From DASZFV01 sp036494575 (GTDB lineage Bacteria; Myxococcota_A; Polyangia; Fen-1088), in assembly GCA_036494575.1 (NCBI GenBank), contig DASXOE010000090.1:1-64000 (forward strand): a stretch of DNA of 64,000 bases, given 5' to 3'. Shown in pieces: positions 1-8,692 of the stretch. Both the position numbers and the translations under genes were made by a program. The stretch's first letter is position 1. Every line of letters begins with the position of its first letter. Below the pieces are notes generated by a model. It saw only the letters and a program-made list of their open reading frames with translations. It did no database searches and was not told where the DNA came from.

Positions 1-680
1 TCACGACGGCGCCCGTCGTCGGGGTCACCGTGCGCGTCGAACACATGGCCGAGCACCGCAAGGGCTTTTTCGGCCTCGCGGGCTTCCTGGCGGTCTCGTC
101 CATGGACCGACGCACGTCGCCCTCGCGCCGCGGCGGCTGGATCGCCGGTAACTTGCTCTGCTCCGCTCCGCCGGCGCCGCCCCCCAACGTCCCCGTGCTC
201 GACGGTGAAGGCGCGGATGGCGGCACCGACGGCGGGGCCGACGATGGAGCCGTTCCGACGACGATCAATGTTCGCCAAAGCCTCGAGATGCATCGAAAGA
301 TGGCCTCGTGCGCCAGCTGCCATGCTTCGTTCGATCCCTATGGGCTGTCCCTCGAGCATTTCGACGGAATCGGCATCTTTCGCGCGACCTATTCCGACGG
401 GTCGATCATCGATGATTCCGTGGTGCTCCCCGACGGACAGACCTTCAGCGGCCTCGACGGGCTGGCGAACGTCGTATCGGCGAATCCCAACTTCGGCTCG
501 TGCGTGGCGAGCAAGCTCCTCACCTACGGCCTCGGGAGGAGCACCGACATCTACGACCCTCACGTGCAGCAGGCTGTCGTCGAGTGGCTGAAGCCGGGGG
601 AAACGCCGAGCCTCCGCCGCCTCGTCCACACACTGGTCTCCACCGAAGCCTTTCGCTTTCGCCGAGGAGGTGGCAAATGA
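1..680 (+). CDS. DUF1592/DUF1588/DUF1585 secreted protein, 3' part only
   Basis: The frame is open from the left edge, so the true start lies outside the window. The visible part has the end of a DUF1588 domain (RTSP followed by a Trp and a Pro-rich PPAPPPNVP stretch), then a CASCH sequence, which is a c-type haem-like CxxCH motif, in the context FDPYGLSLEHFD, and a C-terminal DUF1585 domain. Proteins of this family are large exported proteins of Planctomycetes and Myxococcota, usually paired with a DUF1552 protein; their biochemical role is unknown. The TGA overlaps the ATG of the next gene, so the two are translationally coupled. The paralogue at 10152-11894 shows what the complete protein looks like. 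Haem binding is not proven. Confidence 0.85.
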   Translation, partial: TTAPVVGVTVRVEHMAEHRKGFFGLAGFLAVSSMDRRTSPSRRGGWIAGNLLCSAPPAPPPNVPVLDGEGADGGTDGGADDGAVPTTINVRQSLEMHRKMASCASCHASFDPYGLSLEHFDGIGIFRATYSDGSIIDDSVVLPDGQTFSGLDGLANVVSANPNFGSCVASKLLTYGLGRSTDIYDPHVQQAVVEWLKPGETPSLRRLVHTLVSTEAFRFRRGGGK

Positions 681-2155
681 AGATGCCGCCGATGAAGCGG
701 TTGCCCTCTCGACGCACGATCCTGCGCGGGGCGGGCGTGGCGCTCACGCTGCCGTTCCTCGAGTCGCTCGGGCCCCGACCGCTGCGCGCACAGGCGGTGG
801 ACGTGCCTCGGCGCTTCCTTCCCATCTACCTGCCGAACGGAGCGCCAGACTTGTGGCTTCCGTCGGGCGTCGGGAGCGGCGACGCGTGGCAGCTGTCTTC
901 GCTGCTGGAGCCCTTCGGCGCGGCGCTCAAGCCGAAGGTCACCGTCGTGACGAACCTCGAGAACGGTTCCGTGTTCAATCCGGATGGCTCCCCTCAGATC
1001 ACCTCGCCCCACGGCCGTCTGGGGGGCGCCTGGCTCACTTGCGTGGACGCGGCGGCGGTCAGGACCAAGCTCGGGCTCGACGAAGCCAACGGCATCTCGG
1101 TCGACCAGGTGCTGGCCCAGCAGCAGTCCGCGAAGACCCCGCTCGCCTCTTTGCAGGTCGGCCTTTCTACGCCCTTCGGCAACTGCGACGGCGAGCCTTG
1201 CTCCAGCAGTCGCAGCGTATCGTGGGCCAGCGCCACGCAGCCGACCTACAAGCTCGTGGACCCTTTCGATGTCTTCAACCAGATCATGGGCGTGGCGAAG
1301 CAGCCCGATCCGACCGGCGCGGAGGCGATCGAGGCGCAGAAACGGCTGGCGCGCAACAAGAGCGTCCTGGACGGCGTGCTGCAGAACGCGCAAAGGACTC
1401 GGGCTCGGCTCGGCGCGGACGATCAGAAGACGATGGACGGGTTCCTCGATTCGGTGCGCGCGGTCGAGCAGCGCGTCGTGGGCCTGTCCAGCGGCATGGG
1501 CGGCGCGGCCTGCTCCCTCCCGTCGGCTGACGACCTGCCGAGGGTCCAACAATCGGCGACGGGGCCGCGGCAGAGCTCCTCCGTGGCCCCCGTCTACAGC
1601 AAGGGCGCCCACGCCGACGCGATGAACGACCTCATCGCGCTGGCCTTCGAATGCGACGTCACCCGCGTCATCTCCTACATGCTCGAGGACGAGCGCTCGG
1701 AGTTCACCTACGACGAGGTGCAGGAGCGAGCGTTCAGCGCGGACACCTCGGCGCCGAAGGGCGGCGCGTGCCCCGAGTATCACGCCTCCCAGCACGCCGG
1801 GGGGGACGTGTTCGCCACGATCACCTGGTGGAACGTGGGCAAGGTGGCCGACCTCTGCCGCAAGCTCGACGGCATCAAGGAGGCCAATGGAGCGACCGTG
1901 CTCGACAACTGCGTGGTGTTCCTGGGGGCCTGCATGCACGGCGGCGATCATCTTGGGGACCGATTGCCGGTCGCGCTGGTCGGCGGCGCCAACCTCGGCT
2001 TGAAGAACGATCAGCACCTCGTGCTCGACCAGCGGCCCTTACGGGACCTCTACTTCACATTCTTGAACGACGTCTACGGCGTGAACGTGAACGACTTCGG
2101 CCAGAACCTCACGGGCGCGCCGCCAACCAGGATCGCCGAGCTGCTCAAAGGGTAG
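677..2155 (+). CDS. DUF1552 family protein, Tat-exported
   Basis: 492 residues from the ATG at 677, preceded by GAGGAGG at 664-670 and overlapping the upstream stop as ATGA. Longer in-frame starts run back into the upstream gene and are unlikely. The N-terminus has a twin-arginine signal (PSRRTILRG at residues 10-18, then a hydrophobic stretch ending in an AQA-type cleavage site). The body matches the DUF1552 pattern: FLPIYLPNG near the start, a SVD-type segment, long helices with an RAVEQR motif, and HASQHAGG plus GACMHGGDH near the C-terminus. DUF1552 proteins are metal-hydrolase-like exported proteins found next to DUF1592/DUF1588/DUF1585 proteins. A periplasmic, folded, possibly cofactor-loaded protein acting with its upstream neighbour is an inference. 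Confidence 0.88.
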   Translation: MKMPPMKRLPSRRTILRGAGVALTLPFLESLGPRPLRAQAVDVPRRFLPIYLPNGAPDLWLPSGVGSGDAWQLSSLLEPFGAALKPKVTVVTNLENGSVFNPDGSPQITSPHGRLGGAWLTCVDAAAVRTKLGLDEANGISVDQVLAQQQSAKTPLASLQVGLSTPFGNCDGEPCSSSRSVSWASATQPTYKLVDPFDVFNQIMGVAKQPDPTGAEAIEAQKRLARNKSVLDGVLQNAQRTRARLGADDQKTMDGFLDSVRAVEQRVVGLSSGMGGAACSLPSADDLPRVQQSATGPRQSSSVAPVYSKGAHADAMNDLIALAFECDVTRVISYMLEDERSEFTYDEVQERAFSADTSAPKGGACPEYHASQHAGGDVFATITWWNVGKVADLCRKLDGIKEANGATVLDNCVVFLGACMHGGDHLGDRLPVALVGGANLGLKNDQHLVLDQRPLRDLYFTFLNDVYGVNVNDFGQNLTGAPPTRIAELLKG

Positions 2156-2186
2156 GTCCGTCCCGCGCTGGAGGCTGGAGGTCCCG

Positions 2187-2489
2187 ATGCTGATTCACTC
2201 CGTGTACTTTTGGTTCGCGGCTGACGCCGACCCGGCTCTGGTCGCTCGTTTCGAGCAGGGGCTGAAGCGCCTCAGCGCGATCGCCGAAGTCGAACAGGCC
2301 TACTACGGCAGGCCGGCCAGCACGGCGCCGCGACCCGTGGTCGACGCCAGCTACGCCTGGTCTCTGATAGCGAGGTTCGCCGACGTCGCCGCGCACGATC
2401 GGTACCAGGACCACCCAGCTCATCACGCCTTCCTCGAAGAGTTCGCGACGCTCTTCAAAGAGGTGCGCGTCTACGACGTGACACTTTGA
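2187..2489 (+). CDS. Dabb (stress-responsive A/B barrel) domain protein
   Basis: 100 residues from an ATG with a good GGAGG at 2176-2180. The sequence is a single dimeric alpha/beta-barrel (Dabb) domain: it opens with MLIHSVYFWF and carries the characteristic YAWSLIARFAD and YQDHPAHHAFL segments. Dabb proteins are small ferredoxin-like dimers linked to stress responses or to small-molecule and haem chemistry. It lies 31 bp after the DUF1552 gene in the same direction and is probably in the same transcript; whether it helps that pair is unknown. Confidence 0.85.
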   Translation: MLIHSVYFWFAADADPALVARFEQGLKRLSAIAEVEQAYYGRPASTAPRPVVDASYAWSLIARFADVAAHDRYQDHPAHHAFLEEFATLFKEVRVYDVTL

Positions 2490-2595
2490 AGGCGCGGTCC
2501 CGCCAGTGCTGCCTTCCGGGCGGAGTCGCTCGGCGAGATCACCCTGCGCGTACGAGCCGGGGCAGCGGCGGCGCTGGGGCCCTGAGGGCCATCGC

Positions 2596-3654
2596 TCAGC
2601 TCCGTACAGGCGGTAGCATCCGCACCCCTGCCGTGTCGGCGGAGACCGGGCGGTGTATCTCGACCTGTCTGCCCGCCGTCTTCCCGTGCTCATAGGCCTG
2701 CGGTCGCAGTGAGGCCTGCGAGCTCCGATTCGTGATGCGTGGATAACGGCGCCGGAGGTACGCGTCGCGCTGAGCGTCCACGTGACGTATGAGCCCCTGG
2801 CTCTGACTCTTGCGCTCGCCTTCACCGAGCTTCTCGTCGAAGCCTGCCATGACGCCAGCGCAGAAACTGCGGCGCTCGCGGTCGGAGCGAATGGCGTGCG
2901 CGCGCTTGTGGGCGCGCCAGAGGCGCTGGGCTGTGTCGGTCAGGAAGGCGTGCACGTGCGCAGCGACGTCGAGGTTCGCCGGTGTGCCGCAGAGCTCGAG
3001 GGTGTGGCCGGTGCGGGCTTGCAACGGTACGTACGACGGGACCCAGATGACGCTTACGAAAAAGTGGCGCCCGAGTATCCCGGCGAGAATGCGCTCGCTC
3101 GCCTCGGAGCGGGCCTTGACCGGGCCGACGTGGCGGAATCCGTAACCATCGGTGGTGGCGGTCGCGGCCGCGTCGATGTTGTGGACCAGCATGAGTCTGC
3201 GCGCCTCGTTCATCGCGGCCTCTGCCTCGTGCAGGTTCGGACTGTCGGCGAGGGCGAGCAGGCGAATGATCCGGCGCAGCATCGGATCTCGCCCGGTCCC
3301 GGGCCCACCGCTCCCGGCGGGCAGCCCTGCGGCACGAGCGTCGATGCCGTGCTCGCGGCAGACGCGCGCGAATGCCGGCCCGTGCGCGGTCTCGTCGTGA
3401 ATGCGCAGCACCTCGTCGACGTACTGATGGGCGAGCTCATGCTTGAGCACCTCGCGCACGACGCCCCACGGCTGCTGGAAGACCAGCTCGCGAGACAAGG
3501 AGATGGTGCGATGGCCGCGGTGCCAGCTGCCCAGACGGTGGGCACCATTGGCAAGCGCGATGACAGGCGGCCGCAGCGCGTGAGGGTAGTGGCTCTCGGC
3601 GAGCTCGCGCCACGTCTCGGCCAGCGCGCGCAGCAGCGCCGTCTCTAGGAACAT
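2596..3654 (-). CDS. SprT-like metallopeptidase-DUF2786 fusion
   Basis: 352 residues with the start placed at the ATG whose complement is at 3652-3654; the open frame continues upstream but that part is low-complexity and out of character. Residues 10-105 look like SprT: HELAH at 72-76 (HExxH zinc site) and a third histidine at 91 (TAHGPAF). Residues 123-161 match DUF2786 (LLALADSPN, HEAEAAMNEARRLM), followed by a domain with AHVHAFL and a basic C-terminal tail. SprT-like domains are zinc proteases; DUF2786 is of unknown function and is common in phage and bacterial proteins. No Shine-Dalgarno is obvious; TATAGG at about 3691-3696 on the minus strand could be a -10 element. Confidence 0.75.
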   Translation of the reverse strand: MFLETALLRALAETWRELAESHYPHALRPPVIALANGAHRLGSWHRGHRTISLSRELVFQQPWGVVREVLKHELAHQYVDEVLRIHDETAHGPAFARVCREHGIDARAAGLPAGSGGPGTGRDPMLRRIIRLLALADSPNLHEAEAAMNEARRLMLVHNIDAAATATTDGYGFRHVGPVKARSEASERILAGILGRHFFVSVIWVPSYVPLQARTGHTLELCGTPANLDVAAHVHAFLTDTAQRLWRAHKRAHAIRSDRERRSFCAGVMAGFDEKLGEGERKSQSQGLIRHVDAQRDAYLRRRYPRITNRSSQASLRPQAYEHGKTAGRQVEIHRPVSADTAGVRMLPPVRS

Positions 3655-3951
3655 CCGCTCGGGCGGTGACTCGACGCGGGGCACGGCTTTCCTATACTGC
3701 GGGGATCCGCAGGGGGGAAGGACTGCCGCAAAATGCGGCCTTCCCCGGGGCCGGCACGTGGCGACCTCGATGGAGATGTCTACAAGATTTCGGGTGTAGG
3801 TCGGCGCCCACATGCGGCGCTCGCACCTCAAGCTCGAGGGCGAAAGCGCCGATGGCCGACGAGGGCATCGGCGTGTCCCGGTGCTGCCTCGTCCGCACGG
3901 CGCCGTCACCTCCAAGCCCGACCTCCGCCCGCAACGCCGAGCTCGGGCTGC

Positions 3952-4197
3952 CCCGTCGACGCAGTCGCGCCGCTCGAGCAGGCGCTCGCCGCGCGTCCCG
4001 CCAAGACGACGCCCTCCGAGCTCGTCGGCGAGACGCGATTCGCGCTTGCGCCTGCCCTTTGGGCCAAACCGGCCGAGCGGGGCCGGGCGCTCACGCTCGC
4101 GCGCGACGCGCGCATCGACTACGCGCGCGTCACGGACGGCGCCGCCCAGGTGGGGGCTATCGAAGCGTGGCTGCGCGCGCCGACGACAAGATTATAG
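3952..4197 (+). pseudogene. decayed C-terminal fragment of a kinase-TPR protein
   Basis: The reading frame here encodes about 80 residues (APLEQALAARP, then SELVGETRFALAPALW, then IEAWLRAP, then a stop) that align with the last 80 residues of the intact Ser/Thr kinase-TPR protein ending at 36562 (APLERAW, GETRFALARALW, VDSWLAQ). Nothing upstream in this frame back to 3733 looks like TPR sequence or a kinase. The fragment is therefore a remnant left by deletion or by copying of only the 3' end. No start codon or ribosome site fits. The stretch 3655-3951 upstream holds no gene I can support. Confidence 0.6.
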
Positions 4198-4266
4198 GGA
4201 CGTGACGCAGCCTCGGAAAAAGGGGGGAGCCGCGGCGAGTGTCGGCGCTAGAGGGCGGCCGATCTT

Positions 4267-4890
4267 TCAAGGGAGGAAGTGATAGAGGACGGCGCCTGTT
4301 GCGACCAGCACGGCCACGACCGCGAGCAGCTTGGGAATGGAGACGCGCAAAGTCAGAATGGGTACGGGGATCTCGGGCGCCGGCGGCGCGGTGGGCAGAG
4401 CCTGCGTGACCACGGCCGGAGCCTCGGGCAGCGGCGTTGCCGGAACGCTCGCGATGAGCGCTGGTTGAGCGACGGCCGGCGGCCGCGCAGCGGCGCGGGC
4501 CGGTAGGCGCTCATCCTCAAGAAGAGACTGCGCGGCAATCGAGGCAGCGGGTGTGGGCCGATCGTCGATCGCCGTATTGGGGGCAGGGGATGCGTGGTAG
4601 GGGCCGGGAGCGGCGGGGGAACCCGCGCGGGTCGATGGCCCCTCCGCAGCCGCGGGAGAGCTCAAGCGGCCGGGCGCGCGTTCCGCCAAGACCAGTCCGA
4701 AGATCGGGACGAGGTCGGGCATCACGCGGCTTGCAAAGAGTCGGCGCCCTTGTTCGATCTGCGTCTCCAGGGTCTCCCCTTCCTTGGGCCGCTCCCGATT
4801 GTAGAGCTCGATGTCCGCCAGGATGACCCGTGCCAGGCGTCGCGCTGCCTCTTCGGTGTTGATCGATCCCACGCTCGAGTTTGAGCGCAT
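4267..4890 (-). CDS. tail-anchored hypothetical protein
   Basis: 207 residues from the ATG complementary to 4888-4890; a GTG six codons later is an alternative, and the longer frame would overlap the amine oxidase. Residues 12-55 form a conserved-looking helical segment (ARVILADIELYNRERPKEG, then EQGRRLFASRVMPD), followed by about 110 residues rich in Pro and Ala and a C-terminal membrane segment (IPKLLAVVAVLVATGAVLYHFLP). It is probably a protein anchored by its C-terminus in the inner membrane with the N-terminal helical domain in the cytosol. I recognise no catalytic motif and assign no function. Confidence 0.65.
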   Translation of the reverse strand: MRSNSSVGSINTEEAARRLARVILADIELYNRERPKEGETLETQIEQGRRLFASRVMPDLVPIFGLVLAERAPGRLSSPAAAEGPSTRAGSPAAPGPYHASPAPNTAIDDRPTPAASIAAQSLLEDERLPARAAARPPAVAQPALIASVPATPLPEAPAVVTQALPTAPPAPEIPVPILTLRVSIPKLLAVVAVLVATGAVLYHFLP

Positions 4891-4939
4891 TCGGCAGGAG
4901 AAGACCAGGGCCTGAGCGCACGGAAGATGCGCGCGGCGG

Positions 4940-6223
4940 TTACGACTGGGTTTCCCGGGCGAGCACTTGTTTCGCCGCCCGCCGCCCACTGGCGATGGCA
5001 CCGTGGACCGTTCCGTTCTGGCCGTCGGATTCGGTCGCCTCGCCGGCGAAGAAGAGGGTTCCGTCGATCGGAACGGCGAGCTTGGCCCCCGCCTCACTGC
5101 CGCCCACGCCCGCATAGCTGTAGGCACCGCGCGCGAAAGGATCCGCCAGCCAGTCGTGAGTGAAACCGCCGCGTAGGTCCGAGCGCAGGCGGCGCGCCTC
5201 GACGCCGAGGGCCGCTGCCAGCGCGGCGACCGCCGCGTCCACCCGCGCGGCGGCGCCCGCCAGCTGGCCGAGCGCCCGCGCGTTGCGGCCTCCGGCCCAG
5301 CCCGTGACGACCGGGAGCGGCGCCGGCCGGCTCACCCACCACGCGGGGAAAGGCGGCTCGCCCGTGAGCAGGAAGCCTCCCGGGGGGAAGCGGTCCTGCG
5401 CGAGCCACGCGTCGCTGGCGAGACAGAGGCTCACCCGCTCGGCGTCGCCCATCTCCAGACGGCCGAGGGCGTCTTCTTTGTCGGCGAGCCTTGGCGAAAA
5501 CTCGATCGCCCCGGCCTTGAGAACGCCGAGGGGGACGGTGACGATGAGCTGCGGCGCCGCGAGCTCCTCGCCCGTGGACGTCCTCACGACGGCGCGCTTG
5601 TGTCCCCAGCTGACGGCGGTGGCCACGGTGTTGAGCCGCACGTCGCACAGCGTGGGATCGACGCGCTGGAAGATGGCGGTCACCAAGCCGTCGTATCCGC
5701 CCACGAACCGGAACTGGCGATTGGCCCCGGGACGCTCGTCGGCGGCCGTGTTCTTGAGGAGCGACCGGACGCTGATGCGGGCGGGATCGGCCGCATGATA
5801 TCCCTCGACGAGCGCCAGGCACTGCGCCTTGATATCGGCCGCGGCGTCCACGCGGTCGACGAGGTGCTGGAAGGATTCGTCGGGGCCGGTCTCGGACGCG
5901 TGCGCGAGCACCACGTCCATGGCCGAGAAGAAGTCAGTCGTCCCTCGATCTGCGGCCGCCACGCGGGGCGCGGCGCGGTCCGTCTCTCGCAGCAACAAGG
6001 CGGCCTCGCGCGCCACGCTCAGGGTCTCCTCCACCGCGCCGTGCACGAACTCGGCCCCGAGCTCGACGGGCCCATCAGGAGTGTGATGGGTCATGACCCG
6101 GCCGCCCAGCCGATCGCGGGCCTCGAGCACGAGCACGCGCGCGCCTGCCGCCGTGAGGTCGCGCGCCGCGGTCAGACCCGCGACCCCGGCACCGAGGATG
6201 AGGACCTCTGGCGGCGCAGTCAT
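4940..6223 (-). CDS. FAD-dependent amine oxidase family protein
   Basis: 427 residues from the ATG at 6223, which leaves 29 bp to the divergent GNAT gene. The N-terminus has the dinucleotide-binding motif ILGAGVAGLTAARDL and the flavin-contact motif EARDRLGGR; the C-terminus has FFAGEATESDGQNGTVHGA, typical of monoamine/polyamine oxidases, in which FAD is bound by both ends. Expected reaction: oxidation of a primary or secondary amine to an imine with transfer of electrons to oxygen. The substrate cannot be told from sequence. No signal peptide is visible, so it is likely cytosolic. Confidence 0.88.
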   Translation of the reverse strand: MTAPPEVLILGAGVAGLTAARDLTAAGARVLVLEARDRLGGRVMTHHTPDGPVELGAEFVHGAVEETLSVAREAALLLRETDRAAPRVAAADRGTTDFFSAMDVVLAHASETGPDESFQHLVDRVDAAADIKAQCLALVEGYHAADPARISVRSLLKNTAADERPGANRQFRFVGGYDGLVTAIFQRVDPTLCDVRLNTVATAVSWGHKRAVVRTSTGEELAAPQLIVTVPLGVLKAGAIEFSPRLADKEDALGRLEMGDAERVSLCLASDAWLAQDRFPPGGFLLTGEPPFPAWWVSRPAPLPVVTGWAGGRNARALGQLAGAAARVDAAVAALAAALGVEARRLRSDLRGGFTHDWLADPFARGAYSYAGVGGSEAGAKLAVPIDGTLFFAGEATESDGQNGTVHGAIASGRRAAKQVLARETQS

Positions 6224-6252
6224 GACGTATCCTCGCTGCAGGAACCTGCGAT

Positions 6253-6903
6253 ATGACCGAGCCTGTAAAGCTGGAGCAACTCGAATCCTCCGAAGGAGAG
6301 ACGTTCCGGCAACTCTACGCGATCTACGCCGCATCGATCGCCGCCCGTGAGCAGAAGAGCGAGGGCGCGATCGCGGCCATGATCGGCGCGGCCGAGTATC
6401 GCGTCTGGGTCGCGAAGGCCGGCGGCCTCGTGCGGGCCTTCAGCATCCTGTTCGTGCCGGCGGCCGGGCAATTCGCGCTGCTCGAGTACATGGCCGTGGC
6501 CCCGGACGAGCGCAATCGGGGTCTGGGCGCCGACCTGTTCCGGCGCACGGTGGAGCACGCCGTGACACCCGGGGGAGACAAGCTCCCCGTGCTCTTGGAG
6601 ATCGACTCGGACCGGGAAGCCTCGAGCGACCGCGCGATCCGTACGCGCCGGGCGGGCTTCTATCGGCGCCTCGGTTGCCTCCGGATCGCCGGGCTTCACT
6701 ACCTCATGCCCCTGGCCGGCGAGGGCAACGCTTCCGAGATGGACCTGCTCGTGTATACGGCTGAGCAGGTCGGTCGCCTCGGGCGGAGCGAGCTCCGAGG
6801 ATGGCTCGAGACCATCTATCGGGACGTCTACTGCTGCGCGCCGGACGACCCGCGGGTCGCGCAGATGGTGGCGGACCTGCCCGATCCGGTGCTGCTCGAG
6901 TGA
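6253..6903 (+). CDS. GNAT-family N-acetyltransferase
   Basis: 216 residues, ATG at 6253. The acetyl-CoA-binding signature is present at about residues 80-100 (LEYMAVAPDERNRGLGADL, the RxxGxGxL type), followed by a RAGFYRRLG segment typical of strand 5/helix 4 of GNAT folds. A C-terminal extension of about 60 residues beyond the GNAT core is unusual. It is transcribed divergently from the amine oxidase with a 29-bp gap, so the two could share control. The acceptor, possibly an amine, is not known. Confidence 0.83.
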   Translation: MTEPVKLEQLESSEGETFRQLYAIYAASIAAREQKSEGAIAAMIGAAEYRVWVAKAGGLVRAFSILFVPAAGQFALLEYMAVAPDERNRGLGADLFRRTVEHAVTPGGDKLPVLLEIDSDREASSDRAIRTRRAGFYRRLGCLRIAGLHYLMPLAGEGNASEMDLLVYTAEQVGRLGRSELRGWLETIYRDVYCCAPDDPRVAQMVADLPDPVLLE

Positions 6904-6922
6904 ACGAGAGAGGAGAGGCTAG

Positions 6923-6955
6923 ATGGCAGCGTTCAGAGCGAGGCCGACGTCATGA
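6923..6955 (+). other. possible 10-codon leader ORF coupled to the next gene
   Basis: A strong purine-rich ribosome site (GAGAGGAGAGG, about 6907-6917) precedes an ATG at 6923 that opens a 10-codon frame. Its TGA overlaps the ATG at 6952 of the following membrane-protein gene (ATGA). The membrane-protein start itself has no good Shine-Dalgarno, so translation by coupling from this short frame is plausible. It may also be chance. Confidence 0.3.
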
Positions 6956-7389
6956 TGACCTGGGAAAAAGCCGGTGTGATCGCCGAGGCGATGGGATCGA
7001 TCGGTATCATGTTCACCCTCTTCTACTCGGTGTGGAGCTTCACGAGAACTCTTCGCGACGCGTACTACGCGGAGCTCGACCGGGTGTACTTCGAGCTCCT
7101 GAAGATCGGGCTCGAGCGGCCAGATCTGCTCTCCTTCTCGGCCTCGCCCGACCCCGCCAAGGCCACGGAGTACGGCGCGTACGCGTTCATGGTTTGGAAC
7201 TTCATCGAGACCATCTTCGACCGCTGTCAGGGCTGGACGAAGCGACGCCTGCGCGAGACGTGGTACCCGATCATCGACGCAGAGAATGTGCTGCATCGCG
7301 GGTGGTTCGACCTTCCCGCGAATCGCCGCAGGTTCAAGCAGCGCTTCGTCCGGTTCGTCGAAGCCCGGTACCCGTCGCCGAGCGAATGA
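6952..7389 (+). CDS. small membrane-anchored hypothetical protein
   Basis: 145 residues; ATG codons at 6952 and 6955 are both possible. Residues 4-30 form one hydrophobic segment (GVIAEAMGSIGIMFTLFYSVW), then a soluble, charged and aromatic-rich domain follows (RDAYYAELDRVYFELL, WNFIETIFDR, WYPIIDAENVLHRGWFDLP). The topology suggests a single N-terminal anchor with a cytosolic alpha-helical domain. The pattern resembles bacterial hypothetical membrane proteins that start WEKxGxxAExxGSIG, but I cannot name a family. It is followed 34 bp later by the methyltransferase-like gene. Confidence 0.7.
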   Translation: MMTWEKAGVIAEAMGSIGIMFTLFYSVWSFTRTLRDAYYAELDRVYFELLKIGLERPDLLSFSASPDPAKATEYGAYAFMVWNFIETIFDRCQGWTKRRLRETWYPIIDAENVLHRGWFDLPANRRRFKQRFVRFVEARYPSPSE

Positions 7390-7423
7390 GCTTGTTCCTT
7401 TGGATCATGGCGCCCGGAGTAAG

Positions 7424-8674
7424 ATGTCGTGGTTGTCGTCGCCCGATCCCCGTGTCGCCCCCGCTGTCCTCGCCGTCGACCGAGCCATCGCCTGGTACAT
7501 CGGCGAGGTTCCGTTCGCGACCCAGCAGCCGCCGGTCTCGATGGCGCAGGCCGAGCACCTGCGAGACGTGCTGGCCGGCACGCGCCCGCGCGCCGACGAG
7601 GACTTCGAAATCCTCGTGAATTTCGCGCGGACGATGGTCCGCTTCGGTCAGCTCGATCCCACTGTGCCCCAGGTCAACCTGGGTGACGCGCTGACCGCCC
7701 TTTCCCTGGTTCCCCAGCCGGGAGAGGACCGCTGGATCTTCGACGCCCGCGTCGACGCCGACGCCTTCGCCAAGCTGCAATTCCGCGAGACCTCGGTGGG
7801 AATCGGCAAGATCCAGCGCGAGCACCGCGAGGGATGGTGGTCGCACGCTCAGAAGAACCGCGCCTTCATCGAGGACGTCGTCCGCCAGACGCAGGGACGC
7901 GGGCTGGCCGTCATTCTCGGGGCCGGGCAGGCGTTCGACCTGCCGCTCGTCGAGCTGGCCAAGTCCTTCGAGCAGCTGGTCCTGGTGGACATCGACGCCG
8001 ACGCCCTGAACGCGACCGTCGCCGGAGCGCTGAAGGATCCGGGGCTGCGCGCGCGCACGGAGCTGCGCCTCCTCGACTTGACGGGCGTCAACGGACAACT
8101 GGTGCAACGGATCGACGAGGCGGTGGCGTTGGCGGCGGACGCGGCCGAGGCGCGGGAGAGACTGGAGGCGCTCTGCTGGACTTACCGACTGGCGGCGCCG
8201 CCGCGCCTGCTGCCGCCGGAGGAGCCCGCGGACCTTCTGGTATCGAGCTGCGTGCTGAGCCAGGTGGCGTGGCCCCAGCGCGTCTACGCGAGGCGCGTCT
8301 ATGAGCGCCGCTTCTCATCACTGCCCGGTCCGCTCGAGCTGCGCTGGGCCCGTCACTTCACCTACCTGGAGCTGCGGCTGCAGCAGGATCACCTGACCTC
8401 GCTCGCGGGCGTGGCCGAGCAGGTCGCTCTCACGTGCGACGTGGTCAACCACGTCACCGTCCTCGATCCCGCCGGCACCGAGCGCAAGAGCGGGCAAAAC
8501 GTCCCCACCCTCGGCGTCCCGTCACTGCTCGAGCGCGTCCCCAAGCTGTTTCAGCTCCGGGAGCACGCGAGCTGGGAGTGGAACCGCTACGAGGCCACTC
8601 GCACCGGGAGAGGCTCTCGCATGGAGGTGGAGGGCGCGCGCCTCACCACGCCTGAGACTTCGGGCGACCTCTGA
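7424..8674 (+). CDS. methyltransferase-like Rossmann protein
   Basis: 416 residues from the ATG at 7424, with a weak GGAGTAAG ribosome site just upstream; the open frame extends further up only through the preceding gene. Residues 155-195 look like a class I methyltransferase nucleotide-binding core: AVILGAGQAFDLPL (motif I), then LVLVDIDADALNAT (acidic residue at the end of strand 2). LLVSSCVLSQVAWP may correspond to motif IV. The flanking regions are long, helical and unfamiliar. Substrate and activity are unknown; a non-catalytic Rossmann protein is possible. Confidence 0.65.
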   Translation: MSWLSSPDPRVAPAVLAVDRAIAWYIGEVPFATQQPPVSMAQAEHLRDVLAGTRPRADEDFEILVNFARTMVRFGQLDPTVPQVNLGDALTALSLVPQPGEDRWIFDARVDADAFAKLQFRETSVGIGKIQREHREGWWSHAQKNRAFIEDVVRQTQGRGLAVILGAGQAFDLPLVELAKSFEQLVLVDIDADALNATVAGALKDPGLRARTELRLLDLTGVNGQLVQRIDEAVALAADAAEARERLEALCWTYRLAAPPRLLPPEEPADLLVSSCVLSQVAWPQRVYARRVYERRFSSLPGPLELRWARHFTYLELRLQQDHLTSLAGVAEQVALTCDVVNHVTVLDPAGTERKSGQNVPTLGVPSLLERVPKLFQLREHASWEWNRYEATRTGRGSRMEVEGARLTTPETSGDL

Positions 8675-8692
8675 GTCTTCGGTGCCCCGGCC

